DNA of 64,000 bases. Origin: Hemileia vastatrix. Its lineage: Eukaryota; Basidiomycota; Pucciniomycetes; Pucciniales; Zaghouaniaceae. The DNA is taken from NCBI GenBank assembly GCA_030280995.1, contig JASXTE010000012.1:8097001-8161000 (forward strand), read 5' to 3'. The notes beneath the pieces are model-generated. The model had not been told where the DNA came from. It did not search any database and saw only the letters and a list, made by a program, of their open reading frames with translations. The position numbers were made by a program, and so were the translations under genes. Positions 37,905 through 48,984 of the stretch are shown here, piece by piece (position 1 is the stretch's first letter; each line of letters starts with the position of its first letter).

Positions 37905-38033
37905 AACCTGGTCCCCACCCTGGCCTTGCATCCAAAACAAATGAGCAAGACATGTGCCAACTCAAAAAAATTCTCAACACCAAACAAAAATATTGTCTGA
38001 GTGACCTATCAGATATTCTCACCACACCATTAT
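37905..38033 (+). pseudogene. Tc1/mariner transposase, piece 2
   Basis: Continues the paired-like DNA-binding half: KPGPHPGLASKTNEQDM then LSDLSDILTTPL. It ends at the target site of element A (ATTAT, 38029-38033). Removing element A plus one ATTAT joins TTPL to SSQTIHKCV at 46763 in frame. Confidence 0.8.
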
Positions 38034-38839
38034 TGTCAGCCAGGCTACTAGACTTACCCAGTGAAATAATTAATTATTTACTGGATGAAGCCGCACCTTA
38101 TCATTTTAATTATTATTTAATTATAATTTAGTTACATTAAAATTAGTTATAATAAATTAACTAATTACAGAATGATAAAATTAAATAAATAATTAAAATT
38201 AAAATATAAAATTGTCCCTTATATTTTTCTCTAACACCGTGCTCATTTGACAGCTTTGAAAAAATAAAAATTTATATTAAAAAATAGATATTAAGTTAAA
38301 ATAAGATTTTAATATTCAAATAATATTAAATATATACAAAAAATTCAAATTTCTTATTTAGAATTGACTTCTACAGTAAATATTAAATAAATTGATGTAT
38401 TTCTGACATACTCTGTAAATACATCTTTTTGACGCCTTCTTTTTAGAATAACTTTATTATTTGAAAATACTCCTTCTGGAATATTCTTTTCTCTCTCTCA
38501 TACTACTGTTTTTAGAATTTGATTGCGGTGCTTTGTCTCTCCTTTGCCTATATAAGGCCTCTCTTTTTGTTGTCTTTTAATCATTCCTTTACTACATCAC
38601 TTTATTACAACAATAACAAATCAAAAACTTATTCTTATAATCTATACCATTAGTATTTACAATATGTAACTCTAATATATAATTTATATCAATATTTTAA
38701 TCATACCTCTTTTAATTGAGTAAAATAATTATCCTTGATTTAAGAGATACGTACAAATTCGTTGAGAGTCCATTTAAACCTTTAAAATCCTCGTAAAAAC
38801 TTCATACCAAGACTTCTAGACCAAAAGTGTAACTTGACA
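38034..38839 (+). repeat. 5' LTR of element A
   Basis: Starts TGTCAGCCAGGCTACTAG and ends AACTTGACA. A TATATAA box at 38549-38555 follows a T/C-rich tract. The next bases, ATTGGGATCCTTTCC, are at the primer-binding-site position and resemble the same position in elements B and F. Confidence 0.93.
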
Positions 38840-39289
38840 ATTGGGATCCTTTCCAAAATATCGACGGCGCAATGTTAATTAAGGCGTAATAGAGGGGACC
38901 ATCGGCGTACAAGTACCTGTAAAGGACAAGAGAAGGTGAGAAAACGACGAATGTCATACGTCACATGACAAAAGTTTTTGCTGCAAACAGGAATCAAACC
39001 GTGCTCTAAAAATTAGGATCATATATTGACTAAACGTCGTATATATTGTGGTAATTATTGATATTACTATTTGTGGGTTACTCTTCACTCTTCATTTGCT
39101 ACGTATTTCCTTTTACTCAGCACTCTGTAAGTGGCATTAATTTGCTCATTTTACAGGGGGAGGTGTCTGGTAATTTGGAATTTAATTTTATTATTATATT
39201 TTTTTTTTCCTGGTTGACCATAATAGAGCAATAACTGTTCTTAGTCCCAGAAGTAATAAAATAATTATATTTTAATATTAATTATTATC

Positions 39290-39800
39290 ATTTTTCAGTT
39301 GACAATTGTCCTGATTAATTTAAATTTTAATTGTTCCAGTTGACAAATTGTCCTGACAATAATATTTTTTTAATTAATAAATAATATTTAATTACTTCAG
39401 TTGACTTTGAGTCCTGGTAGTTCAAGAATTTTTTTTTTAATTAATAAAACTCATATTTAATTACTTCAGTTGACATTAAGTCCTGGTAGTTAAGTGATCA
39501 GTTTAATAAAATTTTAAAATAAAAAATTTATATTTAATTACTTCAGTTGACATTAAGTCGTGGTAGTTAAGTTATCAGTTTAATAAAATTTTGTTAAATT
39601 AATAAAGTCTCATATTTGATTACTTCAGTTGACAATAAGTCCTGGTAATAAATTAGTTGATTTAAATCCTGTAAATAAATAATTATTAATAAAAATTTTA
39701 ATTTATTTCTACAGTTGATTATATTATAATCCTGGTTTTAAATTTTTTTTTACTAATAAATTAATTTTATTTAAGTTGATTTTTATCCTAAAAAGATTTT
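39290..39800 (+). promoter_or_regulatory. Leader repeat array of element A
   Basis: The motif TTCAGTTGACATTAAGTCCTGG, with variants, occurs about eight times at 55-80-bp spacing, starting near 39296, 39336, 39397, 39464, 39541, 39623, 39710 and 39773. AT-rich filler separates the copies. Element F has the same array. A role in packaging, translation or dimerisation of the element RNA is possible but is only inference. Confidence 0.75.
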
Positions 39801-39894
39801 TTATTATTATTTTTATTTTATTTCTGTTAAATAAAAATCAAAAATAAAAGACTAATTAATTTGTCTCTTTTTTTCATTTCAGTTAAATCTTAAA

Positions 39895-42800
39895 ATGACT
39901 GACCAAAGTGGTTTTGCTGCACATGAAGAAGAACTAGACTTAATTGATTATGATGAGCCTACTTCTGTAAGTTCTCCTTTAACAAGAAGAATTTCTCAAA
40001 CTAATAAATCCTTTCCCCAAACAGGATGTAGAGATGGAAGAAGTAGAAATCCTAGTGGACACAACTCAGGATCAGAAGCCCATGATAAACCCACCAGAAG
40101 AGCTTCCAAAAGGCTTCAGGATAAAAAAGATGCCGTTGTCTCAGAAGGTAAAGAATCTGTCCACTCACATAAAGGAGTTAAGGACAGAAAGCTTGAGACT
40201 AAAGGTAAGGGTAGATGCCTTGGAAGAAAAGGTGAGAAGAACAGATACTTTTCTCCAAGAGAAGAAGAAACCTCTTCCTCCCAGGGATCAACAACAATTG
40301 GCTCCCCAGTCCCAAGTGAAGGTGGAAGTGTCCAAGTGGCAGTGGGACTGGCTCAACACTCAGTGGGACTACTTGGCTCAAAACCAGCATCAGTTACCTC
40401 AGGTAGGTCCATCAAGGCCCACCCAGGTCAACCCCACTCCTCCCCACCCTTATCAAGGAGGCAAAAGAAGAAGGAAGCCCAATATGGTGATACCCAGCAA
40501 ACCCTGGTACGTCCCTCTATTTATTCTCAAGTGCCTTTTCTTGTGGCTGACTCTGTTCCTTCAGGTAAATCTGGAAGGGAGGATGAAACTTTGAGACCTA
40601 TAGAGGCTGGTAATAGTAGACAGATATCTCATGTATCTAATCCATTACTTTTAATTGCTACCTCAATGATTAATCCTGATATGGCTGTGATTGATGAAAC
40701 TCTTGACCCTGAGTTCTATGAGAGTCTGGAAAGTTACTCAGTTTCCTTATTGAGAAACACTCCAGATGTAGCAAGAATTAATGATGAGCACCTGAGAGAT
40801 ATTATTGCCAAGCAAAATCATATAATGAACAATATGCAATCGACTCAGAGATATAATAGTTTGTTAACTGATCAGGGTTATCAAGCATTAAGAAGTGAAG
40901 CACAGAGAGTCTCTGATGAATTGTCTCATTACAAAGCAACCCATGAAAAGAAAGTTGCTTTATGGCAAAATATAAAAAATGATTTGTCTAAACTAAAAGA
41001 TACTGTATCCGCCTGTTGCCAGGAGGTAGAGATAGATAAGATAAATCTGAAAAGATTGAATGACCATTTTTCATCTTTTCAACATAAAAATCAATTATCT
41101 TTTGCAACTATCAATGAGAGTTTATCAAGTCTTCCAAGAATGAAAACAAGACTAACAACCATTGAAGAGAAATTGAACTCATTGTTAAATGACCAAAAAT
41201 ATTCTGACATTTCTGTGAAGGAACATATAGTGCAGGATGCTCAAATAGTACCTGTAGCTAGTTCATCTAAAATAAAAATAGATCCAGAAATACCTGTTGA
41301 TAACACTGAGTTTCCATCAAAAACTGATGATGCACCAGGATCTGCAACAGAAGGCTTAAACAATGAGATTTCAGCACAATTAGAGAAATTACAGCTGCTT
41401 CTTACTCAGAAACAAGCTAGTACTAAGGAGAATCCTTCAAATCAAAAGAATTGGCCAAAACTTGACCAGTACCCAACATTTGATGGTGACTCTTCCTCTG
41501 ATTGGCAACAATTTATTTGCAGAATTGATAACTTAAAAAATTCTTACAAACTCCCAGATGAGGAAATTGTGTCCAAATTAATTTCTTTATTTACTAATTT
41601 TGCCCTGATGTGGTATGAATCTGTTCTCCTGGATGGGAATGACTACTCATGGGAGGATAGGAAGAAATTAATTAAAGCACAATTTGGTGGCTCCAAGTTC
41701 AGAATGGCTCAACAAAGGCAGTATGAGGAAACTAGATATAGCTCTTCTACTGATAAACCTATTGAGTTTTTAATGAAACTTGTAAAAATCTTAAGGGCGA
41801 TGGACACAAATATGGAGTTTGATTTATGGAAGGACAGGATCCTCTATAAATTACCAATGTCTCTGAGAGACTTGATAGTGGCTAGGACTGAGTTCTCCAA
41901 AGAACCCTCTTCTTTCATTAATACTTGCAATGAGATGCTTCTAAACAATAAGTATGATGCCAGAAGATTCATTCCTAGGACCCCTTTGGAGAAACCCTCC
42001 ACTTACCAACAGAAACCTCTGGAAAAGGTTGGTAAACCTTCTGCCCCTGTTGCACCAAAGAAGTATGCAACAAACACTTTCTTCAAGTGCAACAAGCCTT
42101 GGCAGAAAGGCCATGTTTGTGACAAGAAGATAAATCTTGTAGAACAAACAGAGGAGCATGCTGATGACACAGTGGCACTGGATGATACATCAAGTGATTG
42201 TGCCAGCAATATTTCATATGAATCTCAACAAGAAATCTTGATGCTGGAAGAGGATATTCATTATTTAAATACTATTGACATTGATGATAATGATTTATCT
42301 ACAGTTGAAGATGCTGAGATCATAAAGAACATTGAGGATAGCTCAATTATTATTGCCCCTCTTAAGGCACCAGTCTTGATCAATGGAACCAGCATTGAAC
42401 TTGTTCTGGATTCTGGAGCTGGAGGAAGTGTAGTATCTGAAAGAGCACTTGCTTCAGTAGATCAAGACTATAAATCTAAACTGATGCCTATCATTTCTGA
42501 AAATTGGAGAGGGTATGGCTCTGTTTTGTTCCCCATTGGTAAATACAAAGCCACAGTGTTTTTTAAATATAACCATGGTTTTGTAAGAGCTATTTGTGAT
42601 TTTGTTGTCATGAAAAATGATAACTTGAGCAATTGGTTTATTGTAGGGAATGATATTTTAACCAAGTATGGCATAAAATTGGATCCTTCAAACCAATGTT
42701 TCACAATGGGGATGAATGGGAAGAGAAAATTTAAGATTTCCTCCCCTAAAAAATTAGTAAAACCAGAATTGAACACATGTAATTCTGTAATTCAATATAA

Positions 42801-45800
42801 AGGAAGATCTACAAAGGAAATGCATGCCCTTATGTCTGAAATTGACAATGCTTCCTTTGGAGAACAACTTTCTGGTGAGGATAAAGATTCCATCATTAAC
42901 TTGATAAAATCTTTTCCTATGGCCTTTGCTCATGGGTCACATGAACTGGGATTAGTTAAAGAGGAAATGAAACTTTCATTGTCTTTCCCATTAACTGATA
43001 TACCACCTAGTTTAAAGAAGAAGCCTTATCCTGCTTCTCCCACAAAGAGAAAAGATATTGAAGACAATATCTCTACCCTTTTAAAAATGAATATTATTGA
43101 AAAGGTAGTTGAAACACCTAAATATTGTCTTATCTCACCTGTCCTAATTTCTTATGAAGAAGATAAAGCCAGGTTATGTGGTGATTATAGAGCACTAAAC
43201 ACTTATACTGTTGATAATATCTACCCTTTACCTAGAATCAGCTCTATACATGCTACTTTACAGGGTGCTAAATATATTAGCTGTTTGGATGGTAATAAAG
43301 GATATCACCAGGTACCTGTTGAGAAAAATTCTCAGAACTTTCTGATGATTGCCACTCATATGGGTATTTATAAGTATATTAGGATGCCATTTGGCCCTAA
43401 AAATGCCCCTTCAGTTTTCCAAAAAGTAATGGATAACACATTCCATCAAGAAATAATTGAAGGATGGCTGATGGTTTATATTGATGATATCATTATATTC
43501 TCAAAAACATTTGAGGACCATCTTAAACACCTGTGTAAAGTATTCCAGAAAATGGATGAAATAAATATGACACTTGCTTTGAGGAAATGTAAATTTGGTT
43601 TCCATTCTTTAAAAGTTCTTGGTCATGTTGTTTCAGGCTTACAGATATGTGTTGACCAGAACAAAGTGGCAGCTATACAACAGGTGAAAGCTCCTACAAC
43701 AGTGAGAGAGCTCCAAAGTTTTTTGGGAATGTGTGGATACTATAGACAGTATATTAAAAATTACCAAGTCATAGCTTTACCCCTTACCCAATTAACTAGA
43801 AAGGATGTTGCTTTTGTCTGGAATAGTGAAAGACAAAGAGCCTTTGACACTATGAAACACTGTTTGATGTCAGCACCAATTCTTGCTTTACCTGACTTTA
43901 ATCAACCATTTGTTTTGTACACTGATGCCAGTTTCATTGGTCTTGGTTCTGCCCTCCATCAAAAACAAGTAATAAATGATAAAGTTTCAGAAGTAGTAAT
44001 TTGTTATATTTCAAGAACCTTGAGAAATAGTGAATTGAAATATGGTGCTACTCAATTAGAGTGTTTAGCTGTAGTATGGGCTCTAGAAAAGCTTCATTAT
44101 TACCTAGATGACCAGAAATTTGAACTTGTCACTGACTGCAGTGCAGTTAAATCCCTTTTAAACTTGAAAACACCTAACAGACATATGTTCAGATGGCAGC
44201 TGGCTGTTCAAGAGTACAGAGGGAGAATGACAATTATTCATAGGGCTGGTATTGTTCACTCAAATGTGGATATGTTATCAAGGTTACCTTTACCAAATGA
44301 TGACTCTAATCCTGCTTATGATCCTGAGGATGAAATTATTCATATTCATGGGATATATGTGGTTGATATGGAGGAAGAGCTATTACAGCTTATTCTGGAA
44401 TCATATGATAAGGACACTGACTTGAAAAAGTTATGCACCATATTAAATGATCCAAAGAATGCTTCTATACAAGCATTAATTAAAACCCTTCCACCAAAGT
44501 ACCAAAAAGCTTTGGAAAAAGGTAAATTTTCAATTGATAAAGGATATCTATATTATAGAAGAAAGTTGAGTAATGGTATTGTTATTCCTCCTTCTATGAA
44601 AGAAATCATCTTTAAAATTTGTCATGATGACATATTAGCTGGAAATTTTGATCTTGACAAAACAATGATCAGAATTAAGAACACTGCTTGGTGGGCTATT
44701 ATGTCTGAAGACACAAAATTTTATGTTGAATCTTGTGATTCTTGCCAAAAATCAAAAAGATTAACTGGTAAAAGAGCAGGATTAATGCAACATATTGAAC
44801 CTCCTGATGCTCCATGGCAAATAATAAACATGGATTTTGTAACAGGATTACCTATTGCTGGTAAAGACAGTTAAAACTCTTGTTGGGTTATTGTGGACAG
44901 ATTCACAAAAATGTGTAAATTTATCCCTACCCACAAGGATGTTTCCACTAAAGAATTAGCTTTCTTATGGTGGTCCCATATGTTTAATACTGCTGGTTTT
45001 CCTAAAGCCATAATCTCTGAAAGAGACCCTAAATTTACTTCTGAATTTTGGATGTCTCTGATGGATGTTTGTGGTTGTGATCTGAAAATTTCTACTGCCC
45101 ATCACCCTCAGACTGATGGTTTAGCTGAAAGAGTGATTCAGACTTTAGAGGACATGATAAGAAGATATTGTGCCTTTGGCCTTGAGTATAAAGATAATGA
45201 CAGATTCACTCATGATTGGGTTACCTTACTTCCTGGGTTAGAGTTGGCTTATAATAGCATTGTTCATTCTGTTACTCAAAGAAAGCCTTTTGAGCTCTGG
45301 CTTGGATATGTTCCAAATACTCCTGCCCAAATTCTCAATAACAAAATACCTAAATTGGATATACATCCTGGTGTAAAATATTTTCTTCAAATGCAACAAC
45401 TATGTAGAAATCATGCTCAAAAATGTATTGAAAAATCATTTGAATATGAGAAGAAAAGATAGGACAAATCCCATAAAGAATACACTTATAAAAAGGGTGA
45501 TGAAGTGTTGATTTCTACAGTCCACTTCAACTTACAAGGTAATAACAAATTGAAAGATCCATTTGTTGGTCCATTTGTTGTCAGAAGAATGATTGGAGAT
45601 AATGCAGTTGAAGTTATTCTGTATTCTCCATATGACAGAAAACATTCTGTTTTTCCAATATCTCTTTTGAAACCTTACACATCCAATAGTGATTTATTTC
45701 CAAAAAGGAGGGGAAGACCAAGGAAAACCCCAAATGAAATCACTGAAACAGCAGAAATTGAAAAAATTCTAAATGACAGAATAGTCACTGCTGAGAAAGG

Positions 45801-45918
45801 TACAGAATACTTATTGAGATTCAAGAATAAATCATCTGAATATGATTCTTGGATACCTGGGAAGGAGATATCTAATCTTTCTACTCTACTAAAAAAGTAT
45901 AAAAAGAAAAAATCATAG
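39895..45918 (+). pseudogene. Gag-Pol polyprotein of element A, nearly intact, two stops
   Basis: One frame of 2007 codons from ATG 39895 to the stop at 45916-45918, broken by TAA at 44872-44874 and TAG at 45460-45462 (Trp in relatives). Domains by residue: Gag domain about 516-690; zinc-knuckle remnant about 731-744 with its first Cys changed to Phe; protease LDSGAGGSVVS with Asp839; RT about 1040-1290 with YIDD at 1195-1198; RNase H Asp1344 (YTDAS); integrase zinc region about 1577-1620 with one His changed to Asn (LAGNF); integrase core Asp1647, SERD at 1708-1711 (Glu in place of the second Asp) and Glu1745; RRGRPRK segment; chromodomain-like tail ending KKYKKKKS. Residues 44-222 overlap a second conserved frame. 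In the family this protein copies the element RNA and integrates it. Confidence 0.93.
39967..40024 (+). other. Candidate 58-nt intron in the element A gag region
   Basis: GTAAGTTCTCC...CTAATAAATCCTTTCCCCAAACAG has a consensus donor, a branch-like CTAAT and a clean acceptor. Splicing moves translation from MTDQSGFAAHEEELD into a frame reading DVEMEEVEILVD and PPEELPKGFRIKK. That frame is the one conserved with elements F and B. The donor and acceptor are also present in element F. A second candidate donor (GTACGT, 40507) and acceptor (CAG, 40564) bound another 58-nt stretch, though splicing there would give TGG TAA. Confidence 0.55.
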
Positions 45919-45952
45919 CATTTTTTTTATTGTTTTTTTTAGAGTGAGGGAG

Positions 45953-46757
45953 TGTCAGCCAGGCTACTAGACTTACCCAGTGAAATAATTAATTATTTAC
46001 TGGATGAAGCCGCACCTTATCATTTTAATTATTGTTTAATTATAATTTAGTTACATTAAAATTAGTTATAATAAATTAACTAATTACAGAATGATAAAAT
46101 TAAATAAATAATTAAAATTAAAATATAAAATTGTCCCTTATATTTTTCTCTAACACCGTGCTCATTTGACAGCTTTGAAAAAATAAAAATTTATATTAAA
46201 AAATAGATATTAAGTTAAAATAAGATTTTAATATTCAAATAATATTAAATATATACAAAAAATTCAAATTTCTTATTTAGAATTGAATTCTACAGTAAAT
46301 ATTAAATAAATTGATGTATTTCTGACATACTCTGTAAATACATTTTTTGACGCCTTCTTTTTAGAATAACTTTATTATTTGAAAATACTCCTTCTGGAAT
46401 ATTCTTTTCTCTCTCTCATACTACTGTTTTTAGAATTTGATTGCCATGCTTTGTCTCTCCTTTGCCTATATAAGGCCTCTCTTTTTGTTGTCTTTTAATC
46501 ATTCCTTTACTACATCACTTTATTACAACAATAACAAATCAAAAACTTATTCTTATAATCTATACCATTAGTATTTACAATATGTAACTCTAATATATAA
46601 TTTATATCAATATTTTAATCATACCTCTTTTAATTGAGTAAAATAATTATCCTTGATTTAAGAGATACGTACAAATTCGTTGAGAGTCCATTTAAACCTT
46701 TAAAATCCTCGTAAAAACTTCATACCAAGACTTCTAGACCAAAAGCGTACCTTGACA
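45953..46757 (+). repeat. 3' LTR of element A
   Basis: 805 bp. Same ends as the 5' LTR, TATATAA at 46467-46473. The preceding purines AGAGTGAGGGAG (45941-45952) are the likely polypurine tract. Confidence 0.93.
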
Positions 46758-46762
46758 ATTAT

Positions 46763-47332
46763 CCTCCCAAACTATTCACAAATGTGTCCATGAGTCGGGT
46801 TATCAAAAAATGGTTGCAGTAAAAAAACCTTTGATTAATGAAGTCCACTTCCAGCAATGATTGGAATTTTCTCAAAAATATCAAGATTGGATGGCCAGAA
46901 ATTGGAAACAATTAATATGGTCAGATAAATCATCTTTTGAGGTTGTCCATATTGCTGGTCCCACTCATGTTTGGAAAACATCTGATGAAAAATTCAAAGC
47001 TGATTGTATGAAACCCACTTTCAAGAGTGGAAAATCCAGCATAATGGTTTGGGGTGCTTTTCATGGAGGAAGCAGGATTCCTCTTGTTTTTTTTTCCTTT
47101 TATCAAATTTATTGTCTCAGCTTCATTTATCAATAACACTTATAAATCCTGACTCTTACCTTATCTTGAAAAACATGACTGTAAACACAAAATAATGCTC
47201 TTTGAAGATAATGCACCCATTCACACCTCACTCACTTCAAAAAAAATTCCTAGAAGAAGCCAATATTCACAAGATTGACAACTGGCCTGCACAACTTAAC
47301 TTCAATCCCATTGAAAACTTATGGAAGATTCT
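46763..47332 (+). pseudogene. Tc1/mariner transposase, piece 3 (catalytic domain)
   Basis: Carries most of the DDE domain: LINEVHF...LEFSQKYQDWMARN, then LIWSDKSSFEVV (first Asp), SSIMVWGAFHGGSRIPLVF, LFEDNAPIHT (second Asp) and FNPIENLWKIL (Glu). The second Asp and the Glu are 34 residues apart, so this is a DD34E Tc1-type enzyme. A TGA at 46858-46860 and at least two shifts near 47090-47200 break it. It stops at the LINE insertion (AGATTCT, 47326-47332). The last part of the protein is at 61472. Confidence 0.88.
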
Positions 47333-47360
47333 TGTGGATTCTGACCAGAACAACAACCTT

Positions 47361-48840
47361 ATGCAAATTGACACAACTGACCCACTTCTACCTTCACTGC
47401 CCTCCCCTTTTCCTCCTGACCTTGTTCTGGCCCCAGAATCCCCTCCTACTTGCCCTTCTGAAATTAGTCTTGCCCCTCCTCCTCCTAAAAAATTTTGTCA
47501 CCCAAAAAGACACAGGTTATCCTCTCCCCCTGCTCTCTATAGGCCCCCCTTTAATGACTCTCCTAGCTCCATGGAAGAAGCTAGAGTGGCTTACCCTGAG
47601 CTCTTTTTTGATCCTTCTACCCCTTCCTCCAACCACCCTCCTTCCCCCAAAGCTCAAACACTCAATTATTCCTGTCATAACCCTGCTAACCCGTTTGTGG
47701 ACTTTGGCCTCACCTCTGCTCCCCAGGCTCCTCTCCCATCCTCTGTCAACCCTGACTCCCCATAAGAATGTGTTTTCCATCTTGTTGGTATCATCTGTGC
47801 CACTAATACTGCTGTCCTGTCCTCCTGCCTAACCAAATTCCTTGACACCATCAAGGAACCTCCATGCAAAGGAACTAAATTCACAATTCATAAAACAGTT
47901 TTGTCTGATATCAAGGCACTTGCTTCTGTTATTTCCCATCAAGCTAATCAGGCCAATGTCCACCAAGAGCCTTCTAATTCTACTCCCCCATATATCTCCT
48001 CCCTCACCAATAAGATTAACCAACTTCTCACCCGCATCCCTCCTCTTCCTTCTACTACCTCCCTTTCTTCCCCTCCCCCCAGGAATGTCACAGTAAATTG
48101 CCCTACATTTGCTCAAGCTGCCTCTGCTGGGTCACCTTCTTCTACACAACACACTCAACTTCCATTGGGTCTCCCCTTCTTCACCATTAAAAAGTCTAAT
48201 CCTTCTTCCCTGGTACTTACTGACCTATCAAACGCTCAACTCCTTTCTATGCTCAACAATAAAATTAATGCCAAAAATATTCAAAACAACACAACAAATT
48301 TGGTCATATGCATTTGTGGCATCATAAGACATAAGTCCAATGACTTCAAAATAGTTGTCTCTACTCCCTGTGATCTTAACACCCTAAAATGTGCGTGGCA
48401 ATCCTGGGTCCCTCAAGGTCTCATTTAAAAAGCTCCTACTTACTCAGTGGTTGTCCATGGAGTTCCAACTTACTACAATTTTGATAACCAATCAGATATC
48501 AACATGTTAATTGACAACAACCCCAACACCCTCAAATACCTATACTGAGTCACTTTGTTAAGAAGACCTGAATCCAGAGTGGTAAAAAACCATTCCACTT
48601 CTGTGCTCCACCTTCTTGACAAACATGTTGCTAACACCCTATCCTCCCCCTCTCCGCCTCTCCACTTTACATTGAAGACTAGGTTTTCTGCACAGAGGCA
48701 ATGAATCACAAGAAAAGAACCTGTTTCAAGTTCTGGGGCAAGGGTCACTTATCTATTCATTGTGCCCTTCCTCCCTGATGCTCCAATTGTGTTGGTCACC
48801 ATTGTTCTAAGTCTTGAAAAGCACAGAAACTATCTTCTCC
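47361..48840 (+). pseudogene. LINE ORF1 (Gag-like), broken
   Basis: ATG at 47361 starts MQIDTTDPLLPSLPS, a Pro/Ser-rich N-terminus. The later part contains a zinc-knuckle-like pair, CFKFWGKGHLSIHC (about 48730) and CSNCVGHHC (about 48780). In the first, the second Cys of a CCHC motif is Phe. Stops at 47763-47765, 48426-48428, 48546 and elsewhere break it. ORF1 proteins of this class bind the LINE RNA. Confidence 0.7.
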
Positions 48841-48984
48841 AGTTTTATTCAGATTTATTGAGGCTTTGCCTCATGATCACCCAATCAAAATGGCTAAAAA
48901 GTCACTATATTCTCTTTTTAATGAGCCTGATCCCACCCTTTTTAATCTCCCCCATCTCCCTGCCTGCCCTCTAAATAAGCCTCT

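Larger units (their letters stand above)
38034..46757 (+). mobile_element. Ty3/Gypsy LTR retrotransposon A, young
   Basis: An 8.7-kb element. LTRs at 38034-38839 (806 bp) and 45953-46757 (805 bp) differ at only about seven positions by eye, so the insertion is recent. ATTAT flanks both ends (38029-38033, 46758-46762). The internal part has a long leader with a repeat array and one gag-pol frame with two stops. It is inserted in the Tc1 transposase gene. Confidence 0.95.

Noticed and set aside
42468..42776. 102-codon minus-strand frame in element A
   Set aside because: Antisense shadow of the protease-RT linker in gag-pol. A similar frame at 19705-19941 in F is likewise a shadow.
47275..47832. 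185-codon plus-strand frame overlapping LINE ORF1
   Set aside because: Leu/Pro-rich shadow of the Pro/Ser-rich ORF1. It starts in Tc1 sequence and crosses the insertion junction.
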